Below, one piece after another: positions 32,508 to 40,938 of a stretch of DNA of 64,000 nucleotides. A model generated the notes under the pieces. That model did no database searches and was not told the DNA's origin. It worked only from the letters and a program-made list of their open reading frames with translations. Each line of letters opens with the position of its first letter. Positions within the stretch are counted from its first letter, which is position 1. The DNA comes from Rhodococcus sovatensis. GTDB lineage: Bacteria; Actinomycetota; Actinomycetes; Mycobacteriales; Mycobacteriaceae. Location: NCBI RefSeq assembly GCF_037327425.1, contig NZ_CP147846.1, positions 5,704,001 through 5,768,000 on the forward strand. Reading direction: 5' to 3'. Made by a program: the position numbers and the translations under genes.

Positions 32508-33500
32508 TCAGGCGGTCAATGAATCTTTGTAGGCGAACAGTCCGGCCGACCCGCCGGTGTGCAGGAACAGGATGTCGCCCTTGGGCACTGCACCTTCGCG
32601 GATTCGGTGCACCAGTCCTGCCATCCCCTTTCCGGTGTACACGGGATCGATCAGGATGCCCTCGGTGCGGGCAACCAATTCGACTGCGTCGCGCATGGCG
32701 TCGGTGGGCACGCCGTAGCCGGGCCCGACGAATCGGTCGTCCACTACGGTCGCTGCTTCGGCGGGAACCGTAGTGCTACCCACCAGTTCCATCAGTCCTG
32801 CGATAATTCCCTGCACCTTGGTGACCTGCTCGTCCGCGGGCGCAGCCACCGACACTCCTACTACCCGGGTCCGATAGTCCGCGGCATGAAATCCGCCGAT
32901 GAGTCCGGCTTGCGTGCCACCGGATCCGGTGGCCAGGTATACCTCTGCGAAATCAGCACCGGAGTCCGCGATTTCATGGGCGCACCGGTAGTAGCCGAGT
33001 GATCCGACCGGATTGGATCCCCCGATGGGGATCATGTACGGCACCTCGCCCGAGTCACGCAGCCGAGCCTCGACTCGATCGAGCTCCGCGGGTACGGACG
33101 CAACGTCCTCGGCTATGACGATCTCGGCTCCGACCAGGCGGTCGAGGAGCGCGTTTCCGCTGGTCTCGTAGTCGCTCGTGGATAACGCGCCGGGAGCGAG
33201 GACGAGCACGCATCGCAGGCCGAGTACTGCTGCAGCGGCTGCAGTTTGACGGGCGTGATTGGACTGGATGGCACCGGCGGTGACGAGTGTCGTCGCTCCG
33301 GCCTCGGCGGCACGATGGGCCAGGTATTCGAGCTTGCGGGCCTTGTTTCCGCCTCCGGCCAGACCTGTTTGGTCATCGCGTTTGATCCACAGTCGGGTTG
33401 ATCCGTCGGGAACGAGTGCGGCGGACAGGCGGTCGAGCGGGTGCAGGGGAGTGGGCAGGAAACTCAGAGGGGTGCGCTGATCGTAGATGTTGGTGGGCAT
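32508..33500 (-). CDS. D-cysteine desulfhydrase / ACC deaminase family PLP enzyme
   Basis: A 330-residue fold-type II PLP enzyme. The Schiff-base lysine is in TGLAGGGNKARKLEYL; AGAIQSNHARQTAAAA and a phosphate-binding ATGSGGTQAGL loop follow; DPVYTGKGMAGL is the C-terminal signature. These are shared by D-cysteine desulfhydrase, ACC deaminase and L-cysteate or D-serine-type lyases, so the substrate is a small D- or cyclic amino acid. ATG 33500. Probably co-transcribed with the oxidase at 31310 and divergent from the enolase-family gene. Confidence 0.85.
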   Translation of the reverse strand: MPTNIYDQRTPLSFLPTPLHPLDRLSAALVPDGSTRLWIKRDDQTGLAGGGNKARKLEYLAHRAAEAGATTLVTAGAIQSNHARQTAAAAAVLGLRCVLVLAPGALSTSDYETSGNALLDRLVGAEIVIAEDVASVPAELDRVEARLRDSGEVPYMIPIGGSNPVGSLGYYRCAHEIADSGADFAEVYLATGSGGTQAGLIGGFHAADYRTRVVGVSVAAPADEQVTKVQGIIAGLMELVGSTTVPAEAATVVDDRFVGPGYGVPTDAMRDAVELVARTEGILIDPVYTGKGMAGLVHRIREGAVPKGDILFLHTGGSAGLFAYKDSLTA

Positions 33501-33648
33501 GCATTGATTCCACCGCACTTCGAGTCGTGTCTCAACATTTCGTTGCAGGTGTAACAAGCATTTAACGACCTACTGCAATATTGGTATCAGTTCCGGCCCT
33601 AGTGTGAAGCAAGGCCCATTTCTTACACGACATGTTGAGGTGACGTAC
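33501..33648. promoter_or_regulatory. Divergent promoter region, PLP enzyme / enolase-family gene
   Basis: This 148-base gap separates two divergent starts. CAACATTTCGTTGCAG (about 33533-33548) is followed by GTAACAAGC and an AT-rich stretch with ACTGCAATATTGG. GTTGCA-type words also occur twice in the divergent region at 35659-35984, so a shared regulator is possible. GAGGTGA (33637-33643) is the ribosome-binding site for 33649. Confidence 0.45.
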
Positions 33649-34740
33649 ATGAAAATCACTGGAATTCGCGTCTACCCGTACCGCTACACGCCCAAAGGTG
33701 GCGCGTTCATGCTGTCCGGAGGCCGGATGTTCACCGGGTTCGATTCGGTGATCGTTGCCGTCGACACAGACGCGGGCCTGGTGGGTTGGGGTGAGCACGC
33801 CTCTGCGCCGGCGTATCTGGACTCCCTGCATCAGGGTGCGATCGCAGCGCTCCGTCACCTGGCACCCGCGATAACAGGGATGGATCCACGGGGAGTCACG
33901 CTCGTCAACGACACGATGAATGCAGCGCTGCGCGGACACGGCTATGCCAAGCAGGCAATCGATATCGCCTGCTGGGACCTTCTCGGCAAGGCAGCATCCC
34001 TGCCACTGTCGGTACTTCTGGGCGGAGTGCAGCAGGAGGAACTGTCGGTACTGAACTTCGTGAAAATGGACACCCCGGACGCCATGCGTGCGAGATGCGA
34101 CGAGTTCTACGACGCCGGTCATCGTCAGGTTCAGATCAAGGTCGGCGGCAACTGGCGCGAGGACGTCGAGCGTATTACGACCGTATGGGAAAGTGCTCAA
34201 CGGTTCGACACGGTGATCGTCGATGCGAACACATGGTGGACCCCCAGGGAAGCGCGGCTGGTGCTCAAGGCTGTATCCGACCTCGATATTCACATCGAAC
34301 AGCCCTGTAACACAATGGAATCCAACCTTTCCGTTCGGCGCGCAACGGAGTTTCCCTTCATTCTCGATGAAGCGCTCGATTCGTTGGACGCACTCGAACG
34401 CGCTCATTCGCTTGATGGATTCGATGCCGCCGGACTCAAAATGAGTCGGTTCGGGGGACTGTCGGGTGTCAAGGACGCGCGAGACATGTGCGTGCGCTGG
34501 GGTAAGCCGGTGAACATCGATGACATGTCCGGCGGTGAGATCATCGCAGCAACAACCGCGCACCTGGCGGCGAGTACGCCGGCGAAATATGTCGTGACCA
34601 CGTCGCTGAACACGACCTACGTGAACGAGAGCATTGCGTCAGGGTTGTTCAGCGCAGGCGGTCGAGCGAAAGCCCCGGCGGGGCCCGGCCTCGGCTTGGA
34701 GATCGACGAAGCTGCCCTCGGTACCCCGATCACAATGTGA
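33649..34740 (+). CDS. Enolase superfamily (mandelate racemase group) enzyme, hydroxyproline dehydratase/betaine epimerase-like
   Basis: A 363-residue TIM-barrel enzyme. The capping domain starts MKITGIRVYPYRYTP. In the barrel the KxK motif region is QVQIKVGG, metal ligands are D in VIVDANTWWT, E in HIEQPC and the acid in ILDEALDSLD, and KMSRFGGLSG supplies the second catalytic lysine. The IEQPC...LDE...KMSRFGG pattern and the NIDDMSGGEI segment resemble cis-3-hydroxy-L-proline dehydratase and 4-hydroxyproline betaine epimerase. ATG 33649 has GAGGTGA upstream. Substrate is inferred to be an amino acid or betaine. Confidence 0.85.
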   Translation: MKITGIRVYPYRYTPKGGAFMLSGGRMFTGFDSVIVAVDTDAGLVGWGEHASAPAYLDSLHQGAIAALRHLAPAITGMDPRGVTLVNDTMNAALRGHGYAKQAIDIACWDLLGKAASLPLSVLLGGVQQEELSVLNFVKMDTPDAMRARCDEFYDAGHRQVQIKVGGNWREDVERITTVWESAQRFDTVIVDANTWWTPREARLVLKAVSDLDIHIEQPCNTMESNLSVRRATEFPFILDEALDSLDALERAHSLDGFDAAGLKMSRFGGLSGVKDARDMCVRWGKPVNIDDMSGGEIIAATTAHLAASTPAKYVVTTSLNTTYVNESIASGLFSAGGRAKAPAGPGLGLEIDEAALGTPITM

Positions 34741-34754
34741 ACGAGGGCACGAGC

Positions 34755-34787
34755 GGGGTGCCGACACAGGTTTGCTGTCGGTACCCC
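34755..34787. terminator. Hairpin terminator between convergent genes
   Basis: GGGGTGCCGACA (34755-34766) pairs with TGTCGGTACCCC (34776-34787) with a single G-T mismatch around a 9-base loop. It sits between the enolase-family gene and the converging regulator. Confidence 0.75.
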
Positions 34788-34809
34788 GGGTTGATTCCGG
34801 AAACCGCCG

Positions 34810-35658
34810 TCACCCCCGCGGTGTCACCGACCGGTCCGTGGTTTTGCCATGCTCGTTGCTCTGCAGTTCCCTCAGGTAATTGTAAATAGTGAACCTCGAG
34901 CATTCGAGATAGGTCGCGACGGTTTCGACCGAATCGCGCAACAGGAACAGGCCACGTCCCTCGAGGGCTGCCACGACCTGCATCTTGTGCTCCTTCTTCA
35001 TCAACTCGACGGGAATGCCGACATCGGCTATCGCACCGTCGAGCAGTTGAGTGGCCAGCGAGTCGACGTCCTGTGCGAAGTGCTCACCTGCCTTCGTGAT
35101 GGGACTGACGGCCTCCGGTGTCGGCTCGACGGGCACCTCGACCGGTGCCGCGGCAGATAGGTCGGCACGCGCGGACGGCACGGTTGCAGGTACCGATACC
35201 AGTCCAGTGGTCGGTCGGCCCGCCCCGAAGAGGCTGTCGACGAGAGATCGGACGCTGTACCAGGCCGTCATGTCCACGTTGAGGCACAGCGCGGCCAGTC
35301 TGGCACCCTTGCTGTCGCGAACGATGAGCGTGGTCGACCGGACCTGACGCCCATCGGGCAGCCGAGTTTCGTAACCGGACAACACATCCGGAGAGCTCTC
35401 TTGCCGAAGCTGCTGGAGCAGAACGTCGGTGGGAGGGTCACCGATTTCGCGGCTGGTGACGTCCCCGAAGACTCCGACGATCGTGGCGGGAAGCCGCTGA
35501 AGATCGTGTATGACCACTTCCGAGTTGCTGGGAAACAGCGTCACAAGTTGTTCTGCCAGGGTCAGCAGAAACGCGATCGTGGTTTCCGATTCCCCAGAGC
35601 TCAGGGACGTGGCCGTCGGAGATGGGCCGGATTCATTGATGTCTTCCACATTCGTCAT
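34810..35658 (-). CDS. YheO/DauR-like PAS plus HTH transcriptional regulator
   Basis: A 282-residue regulator. The YheO-type PAS-like domain covers about residues 30-150 (FPSNSEVVIHDLQRLPATIV, then GDPPTDVLLQQL and ALCLNVDMTAWYSV). A variable linker follows, then the HTH_22 domain with GIPVELMKKEHKMQVVAALE, GRGLFLLRDSVETVATYLE and CSRFTIYNYLRELQ. DauR, a member of this family, controls D-arginine catabolism. ATG 35658 is preferred; 35685 is possible. Divergent from the transporter/BisC operon, and a close paralogue of the gene at 46103. Confidence 0.87.
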   Translation of the reverse strand: MTNVEDINESGPSPTATSLSSGESETTIAFLLTLAEQLVTLFPSNSEVVIHDLQRLPATIVGVFGDVTSREIGDPPTDVLLQQLRQESSPDVLSGYETRLPDGRQVRSTTLIVRDSKGARLAALCLNVDMTAWYSVRSLVDSLFGAGRPTTGLVSVPATVPSARADLSAAAPVEVPVEPTPEAVSPITKAGEHFAQDVDSLATQLLDGAIADVGIPVELMKKEHKMQVVAALEGRGLFLLRDSVETVATYLECSRFTIYNYLRELQSNEHGKTTDRSVTPRG

Positions 35659-35984
35659 GAAACTCAGTGCCTCTATCCCGTTCATCGTTGGACGATGCGC
35701 ACACGGCCGGCATCGCCGTTCGTGACCACTGTCGCGCAGGTTTGTGTCTCCTGCAACTGCTGCGTACGCCTTCTTTTCAATTCTGCCACAAAATATTTCA
35801 ACCATGTCAACAAATTGTTTCTAGTTGCAACATCTGTGGATGCATTCAACAACTTGTATTAGGTTCGTTCTCATCAGCTTCCAGCACGCTTCGATGCCTT
35901 CCATCCACGGAGACACACCATGAAGAACTGTTTCAGAACCTTTTTTGAATCCACCGATCCGGTCGACGGCGTCGGAGTGAAGCC
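35659..35984. promoter_or_regulatory. 326-base regulatory region upstream of the transporter-BisC operon
   Basis: No credible gene lies here. The region is AT-richer than its surroundings. It holds the near-perfect palindrome AACAAATTGTT (35809-35819), the palindrome GTTGCAAC (35824-35831) and a CTGCAAC word at 35751. GGAGTG about nine bases before 35985 is the ribosome-binding site. The YheO-like regulator next door is the obvious candidate to bind here. Confidence 0.5.
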
Positions 35985-36908
35985 ATGAATGTACAGGTCC
36001 CGGTCCAATCCCCAGTGATCTCGCGACATGATGAGATCGCTCCGATTGCGCGCAGATGGCATGTCGGCAGAATTGTCGGCGCCGCGATTGCGGCTATCAT
36101 CGTCGCACTGCTCGCACAAAGTTTCTTTACCAACGAGGCCGTCAATTGGCCGATGGTCCGCCAGTACTTCTTCTCCGAGAGCATCCTCGACGGGCTGGAA
36201 ATGACGCTGCTGTTGACGGCAGTCTCGATGGCAATTGCGCTTATTCTGGCGACGCTGATAGCAAACATGAGGCTGTCAGAGAATCCGGTTCTGCGAGCCG
36301 TCAGTTCCGCCTACGTATGGTTGTTCCGCGGCATTCCGTTGCTGGTGCTCCTCATTCTGATGTTCAATTTTGCGCTCCTGTATCCGACTATCTCGCTCAG
36401 CCTGCCGGGTGTCGGAACGTTGTGGAGTGCGTCCTCGCAAGACCTGATCAGTCCCTTCTGGGCGGCTATCATCGCGTTCTCCGTGCACCAGTCCTCCTAT
36501 ACCTCGGAGGTCATCCGCTCGTCGATTCTGGCAGTGTCCACGGGGCAGGTCGAAGCGGCGGAAGCCCTCGGAATGTCGAAATTGCGTACGTTTCGGCGCA
36601 TCGTGCTTCCGCAGGCCCTGCGAATTGCCGTGCCACCCATCGCAAATGACACGATCAACTTGTTGAAGGGCACCGCACTCGTTGCCTTCATTTCGGTGGC
36701 CGATCTCCTGTATTCGGTTCAACAGATCTACACCCGTAATTTCCAGGTCGTTCCGCTGCTGATCGTTGCAACGATCTGGTACGTGCTGATCGTCTCGGTC
36801 ATGTCTGTCGGTCAGACTGCTCTCGAGAGACGCCTGGGCCGCAGTAGCAAGGCCAAGCGATCGCCGGCCGCGAAGCTCACCAAGTCTCGACAGGGGAAGA
36901 CCTCATGA
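35985..36908 (+). CDS. Polar amino acid ABC transporter permease (HisM/GlnP family)
   Basis: A 307-residue inner-membrane protein. A cytoplasmic N terminus of about 30 residues leads to TM segments at AAIAAIIVALLAQSFF, LEMTLLLTAVSMAIALILAT and later ones; VWLFRGIPLLVLLILMF is the family signature, and the EAA loop is QVEAAEALGMSKLRTFRRIV. It carries the transmembrane function of the importer alone (probable homodimer). Overlaps the ATPase gene by four bases. Confidence 0.92.
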   Translation: MNVQVPVQSPVISRHDEIAPIARRWHVGRIVGAAIAAIIVALLAQSFFTNEAVNWPMVRQYFFSESILDGLEMTLLLTAVSMAIALILATLIANMRLSENPVLRAVSSAYVWLFRGIPLLVLLILMFNFALLYPTISLSLPGVGTLWSASSQDLISPFWAAIIAFSVHQSSYTSEVIRSSILAVSTGQVEAAEALGMSKLRTFRRIVLPQALRIAVPPIANDTINLLKGTALVAFISVADLLYSVQQIYTRNFQVVPLLIVATIWYVLIVSVMSVGQTALERRLGRSSKAKRSPAAKLTKSRQGKTS

Positions 36909-37663
36909 CCATTCTCGACGCTCGGCAAGTTACCAAGGTCTTCCACGGCCGCACGGTGGTCGATCATGTCGACCTGGAGGTTCACAAGGGCGAAACCGTC
37001 TGTCTGCTCGGACCTTCCGGGGCAGGAAAGAGCACGTTCCTGCGGTGCCTGAACCAACTGGAGACGATGGAGTACGGAGCCGTCTACGTCGACGGAGATC
37101 TGATGGGCTTTCGCGAACATGGCGGAAAGCTCCACGCAATCCCGCATCGCGCACTGGCGAAGCAACGTCGACACATCGGAATGGTGTTCCAGCACTTCAA
37201 CTTGTTCCCGCACATGACGGTGCTGGAGAACATCATCGAAGCACCTGTAGGGGTGCTGGGGCAGCCGAAGAATACTGCGATCACCGAGGCCCGAGCGCTG
37301 CTCGACATGGTCGGTCTGGCGGAGAAGGTCGATGCCTATCCGAACTCCCTGTCCGGTGGCCAACAGCAGCGAGTCGCCATTGTGCGCTCGCTCGCGATGA
37401 AGCCCAAGGTGCTGCTGTTCGACGAACCTACTTCGGCACTGGATCCCGAACTCGTGGGTGAGGTTCTCGATGCGATGAAGTCGTTGTCCCAGGACGGAAT
37501 GACCATGGTCGTCGTCACCCACGAAATGGGATTCGCCCGCGAGGTTGCCGATCGCGTCGTGTTCATGGCCGACGGAGCCGTCGTAGAGCAAGGCCCGGCA
37601 CGTGAGGTGCTCGATTCTCCCCGCGAAGCCCGTACCAAGGACTTCCTGGCGAGGGTGCTGTGA
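36905..37663 (+). CDS. Polar amino acid ABC transporter ATP-binding protein
   Basis: A 252-residue ATPase of the GlnQ/HisP group. Walker A is GPSGAGKST, the Q-loop is in GMVFQHFNLFPHMTVLENI, the signature is LSGGQQQR, Walker B is VLLFDEPTSALDPE, and the H-loop is VVTHEMGFA. Start and stop both overlap neighbours by four bases, so permease, ATPase and molybdoenzyme are translated as a unit. Confidence 0.95.
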   Translation: MTILDARQVTKVFHGRTVVDHVDLEVHKGETVCLLGPSGAGKSTFLRCLNQLETMEYGAVYVDGDLMGFREHGGKLHAIPHRALAKQRRHIGMVFQHFNLFPHMTVLENIIEAPVGVLGQPKNTAITEARALLDMVGLAEKVDAYPNSLSGGQQQRVAIVRSLAMKPKVLLFDEPTSALDPELVGEVLDAMKSLSQDGMTMVVVTHEMGFAREVADRVVFMADGAVVEQGPAREVLDSPREARTKDFLARVL

Positions 37664-39981
37664 CGGCAGTCGGCGACGCCGCGTCGACCGCCGACCGATG
37701 GGGCCATCACACGTCGCACTTCGGCAGCTTTCGCGGCCGAGCAGACGGGGACCGACTGCAGGTGCGACCCCACGAATGCGACCCTGAGCCGTACGACCTC
37801 ATCGACAACATCGCGTCGGGAGTGCGGCACGAGGCGAGGGTCACCCGGCCGCACGTTCGACGCGGCTGGCTCGAGCGAGGAGCGCAATCCAAGGACCTGC
37901 GGGGCCGCGACGAGTTCGTCGCAGTCGACTGGGACGTGGCTCTGGACTTGCTGGCGGGTGAATTACGCCGCGTGTACGGCGAATTCGGTGCCGCGGGCGT
38001 GTTCGGTGGCTCGTACGGCTGGTCGAGTGCCGGAAGATTTCACCACGCGCAGACGCAGGTTCACCGCTTCCTGAACTCACTCGGCGGCTATGTCCGGTCG
38101 GTCAACACCTATTCCAGTGGTGCGTCGGAGGTGTTGATGCCGCACGTGGCCGGATCGCACGACGCGGTCATCAAACAGATCAACAGCTGGGAGGACCTGG
38201 CCGAGCACACCGAGTTGCTGGTGTCCTTCGGCGGAGTTGCCTCCAAGAACGGGGCCGTCAACCCAGGCGGGATCACCTCGCACGTCCAGAACGGATGGCT
38301 ACGCAAAATGGCATCCAACGGTTGTCGATTCGTGCTGGTCGGACCACTTCGTGACGACCTGCTCGACGAGATCGAGGCGGACTGGTTGACGCCACTGCCC
38401 GGCAGCGATTTGGCGTTGATGATCGGACTGGCAGGCGAACTCGTCCTCCAGGATCTCGTCGATCGAGACTTCGTGGACCGATACTGCTCGGGCTTCGCGG
38501 AGTTCGAGGACTACCTGAGCGGTAGCACCGACGGTACGGCAAAGGACGCGCGGTGGGCCTCGAAAATCTGTCGAATCGAGGAGTCCGATATCCGATCGCT
38601 CGCGCATGCGATGGGGACATCGGCCACGATGATCACGTGTTCGTACTCGTTGCAGCGAATCCGTCACGGCGAGCAGATGCCCTGGATGGCATTGATTCTC
38701 GCGGCGATGACCGGGGGAATCGGTCGCCCCGGTCGCGGCTACGCGCATGGTCTGGGCGCCATGGGAGGAAACGGCAAGCGTGAGGCCGTGGTGCCTTTCC
38801 CCTCCTTTCCGCAAGGTGTGAACGAGTGCTCCGATTTCATTCCGGTGGCGCGCATCGCAGACATGTTGCTCGCTCCCGGTGCGGACTACGAGTACAACGG
38901 CGAGGTACGAACGTACCCAGACGTGAAGTTGGTCTACTGGGCCGGCGGAAATCCATTTCATCACCACCAGAATCTGTTTCGACTTCAGGAGGCGTTCCGA
39001 AAGCCAGATACAGTCGTTGTGCACGAATCTGCGTGGACGAGTACAGCGCGACACGCCGACATCGTCCTTCCTGCGACGATGTCGGTGGAACGTAGCGATA
39101 TCGGTGCCGCTCGCAACGACAGCCATCTGATGCCGATGCAACAGTTGATCGCGCCGTACGGGGAGGCGCGCGACGATTTCGACATCTTTGCCGATCTGGC
39201 CGGCAGACTCGGAACTGCCGCGACGTACACCGGCGGCCGAACGTCCGACGAATGGGTTCGTGCCATGTACGAGCACTGGCTCGGACGGATGTCGGATGCA
39301 GACATGACCGCCCCGGATTTCGAAAGCTTCTGGCAAGATGGCCCTTTCGAGATGGTGCTGCGGCCCATCCGCAGGACTCTCGAGGAGTTCGTATCCGATC
39401 CGGTTGCGAACAAGCTGAATACTCGGTCGGGAAAGATCGAGATCGTCAGTGAGGTCATCCGCGAGTTCGACTACGACGACTGCCCACCGCATCCCACGTG
39501 GACGGCTCCGGTGGAGTGGCTGGGTGGCAGACGCGCGGAGAGCTTTCCGATTCACCTGATCGCCAACCAACCCGACGGCAAGCTGCACAGTCAGCTGGAC
39601 TTCGGGTCGGCCAGTACCCGACACAAGCGCAACGGGCGGGAGGTCGTCAGAATGCACCCTGCTGATGCGGCGCCGAGAAGTCTGGCCGATGGTGATCTGG
39701 TGCGGGTATGGAACGACCGCGGTTCCTGCTTCGCAACCGTCGAGGTCACCGAACGGGTGATGCGTAGCGTTGCAAGGCTTCCCACTGGAGCATGGTTCGA
39801 TCCGCAGGTCGTCGGCGGCCTCGGGACGGTATGCGTTCACGGAAATCCGAACGTGTTGACCGCCGACACCGGAACCTCTCGACTGGCACAGGCCTGCACC
39901 GGACAACACGTCCTCGTGGAGATCACCAAATGGGAAGACCCGGTGCCTCCGGTGCAGGTGCACCGGCCTCCCACACCATGA
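37660..39981 (+). CDS. Molybdopterin oxidoreductase, BisC/TorA/DorA type
   Basis: A 773-residue molybdenum enzyme of the DMSO reductase family without the N-terminal FeS-cluster cysteines. The SHFGSFRGR start corresponds to the THWGAF segment of biotin sulfoxide reductase, and NTYSSGASE (about 149-157) contains the serine that coordinates molybdenum in this subgroup. TGGIGRPGRGYAHG and the C-terminal HSQLDF/GTSRLAQACTGQ segments contact the two pterin cofactors. No Tat signal, so cytoplasmic like BisC. Reduces an S-oxide, N-oxide or N-hydroxy compound. GTG start overlaps the ATPase stop. Confidence 0.9.
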   Translation: MTAVGDAASTADRWGHHTSHFGSFRGRADGDRLQVRPHECDPEPYDLIDNIASGVRHEARVTRPHVRRGWLERGAQSKDLRGRDEFVAVDWDVALDLLAGELRRVYGEFGAAGVFGGSYGWSSAGRFHHAQTQVHRFLNSLGGYVRSVNTYSSGASEVLMPHVAGSHDAVIKQINSWEDLAEHTELLVSFGGVASKNGAVNPGGITSHVQNGWLRKMASNGCRFVLVGPLRDDLLDEIEADWLTPLPGSDLALMIGLAGELVLQDLVDRDFVDRYCSGFAEFEDYLSGSTDGTAKDARWASKICRIEESDIRSLAHAMGTSATMITCSYSLQRIRHGEQMPWMALILAAMTGGIGRPGRGYAHGLGAMGGNGKREAVVPFPSFPQGVNECSDFIPVARIADMLLAPGADYEYNGEVRTYPDVKLVYWAGGNPFHHHQNLFRLQEAFRKPDTVVVHESAWTSTARHADIVLPATMSVERSDIGAARNDSHLMPMQQLIAPYGEARDDFDIFADLAGRLGTAATYTGGRTSDEWVRAMYEHWLGRMSDADMTAPDFESFWQDGPFEMVLRPIRRTLEEFVSDPVANKLNTRSGKIEIVSEVIREFDYDDCPPHPTWTAPVEWLGGRRAESFPIHLIANQPDGKLHSQLDFGSASTRHKRNGREVVRMHPADAAPRSLADGDLVRVWNDRGSCFATVEVTERVMRSVARLPTGAWFDPQVVGGLGTVCVHGNPNVLTADTGTSRLAQACTGQHVLVEITKWEDPVPPVQVHRPPTP

Positions 39982-40050
39982 CCGCTGTATCGACTCCCCT
40001 CTTTTCGAATCCAATCTCGATACCGAACCCACCGACTACGGAGAACTGAC

Positions 40051-40902
40051 ATGAACTGGATCAAATGTGTTGCCGGCGTCGCCACTGCCGTATCGCTGAG
40101 CGTTGCGTTGACGTCCTGCGGTACATCGACGTCCGATGAGCCGGCGGCCGCTGAGGGCGCACTGCCCAGCCCGTACAACGCGGGACTCGTTGTGCCGTAC
40201 ATCAATTACGCCCCATACTCGTACCTCGACGAGGCCGGCACGATGATCGGGATCGATCCCGATGTCGCGGCGGGGATCAGCTCCGAGCTCGGAATCCCAT
40301 TGGAAGGTGCCAACGCGGCGTTCGAGCAGACGCTGCTCGGCGTGCAGCAGGGCAAGTTCGCCTGGGCACCGGCCGCCGACATCACTCGGGAGCGACTGCA
40401 GACGTTCGATTTCGTCTCGTACCTGAAGGATTCGTACACCTTCATGACCAAGGTCGACAGCCCCGATGTCGCCGACGACACTCTCGAGCTGTGCGGCTTG
40501 CGCATCGGAATCAACAGCGGCAGTTCGGCAACAGCGGATCTCGAGGGCTTCTCGAAGGCCTGTGAGGACGCAGGTGAGCAGGCCATCGACATCCAGGCGT
40601 TCCCCGATCAGACGGCCAACCAGCTGGCCCTCTCGAGTGAGCGGATCGATCTGGTCACCGCATCGCTGACCAATATCGCCTACCAGCAGAGCCTCACCGA
40701 CGAATTCAAGACCACCGGACCGTCGTACGCCGAGATTCTGTCGGGTCTGACGGTCAAGAAGGACAGCGGCATGGCACAGCCGTTGGCGGACGCCCTCAAC
40801 GCCATGATCGCCGACGGTTCCTACGACACGATCTTCGCGAAGTACAACCTCGAAGACGCAGAAGTGGAGAAGTCCGAGGTCAACCCCGATCCGGGCCGCT
40901 GA
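40051..40902 (+). CDS. ABC transporter substrate-binding lipoprotein, family 3 (polar amino acid)
   Basis: A 283-residue extracytoplasmic binding protein. A lipoprotein signal ends in the lipobox LTSC with Cys23 as the lipidated residue. Mature domain motifs include YAPYSYLDEAGTMIGIDPDV and GLRIGINSGSSATADLE, typical of SBP_bac_3. CGGAGAACTGAC precedes ATG 40051. It supplies the importer encoded at 35985 and 36905. Its ligand would be the amino-acid-like substrate of the neighbouring oxidase and molybdoenzyme. Confidence 0.93.
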   Translation: MNWIKCVAGVATAVSLSVALTSCGTSTSDEPAAAEGALPSPYNAGLVVPYINYAPYSYLDEAGTMIGIDPDVAAGISSELGIPLEGANAAFEQTLLGVQQGKFAWAPAADITRERLQTFDFVSYLKDSYTFMTKVDSPDVADDTLELCGLRIGINSGSSATADLEGFSKACEDAGEQAIDIQAFPDQTANQLALSSERIDLVTASLTNIAYQQSLTDEFKTTGPSYAEILSGLTVKKDSGMAQPLADALNAMIADGSYDTIFAKYNLEDAEVEKSEVNPDPGR

Positions 40903-40938
40903 GCCTCGCGACGTCCGACCATTTTCAGGAGATAAAAG

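Noticed and set aside
36812..37591. 259-codon minus-strand frame opposite the ABC ATPase
   Set aside because: The plus strand encodes a complete ATPase with all motifs; the antisense product has none.
38299..40032. 577-codon open frame on the minus strand opposite the molybdoenzyme gene
   Set aside because: It is antisense to a gene with clear motifs throughout; its translation shows no recognisable domain. Long antisense frames are common at high GC.
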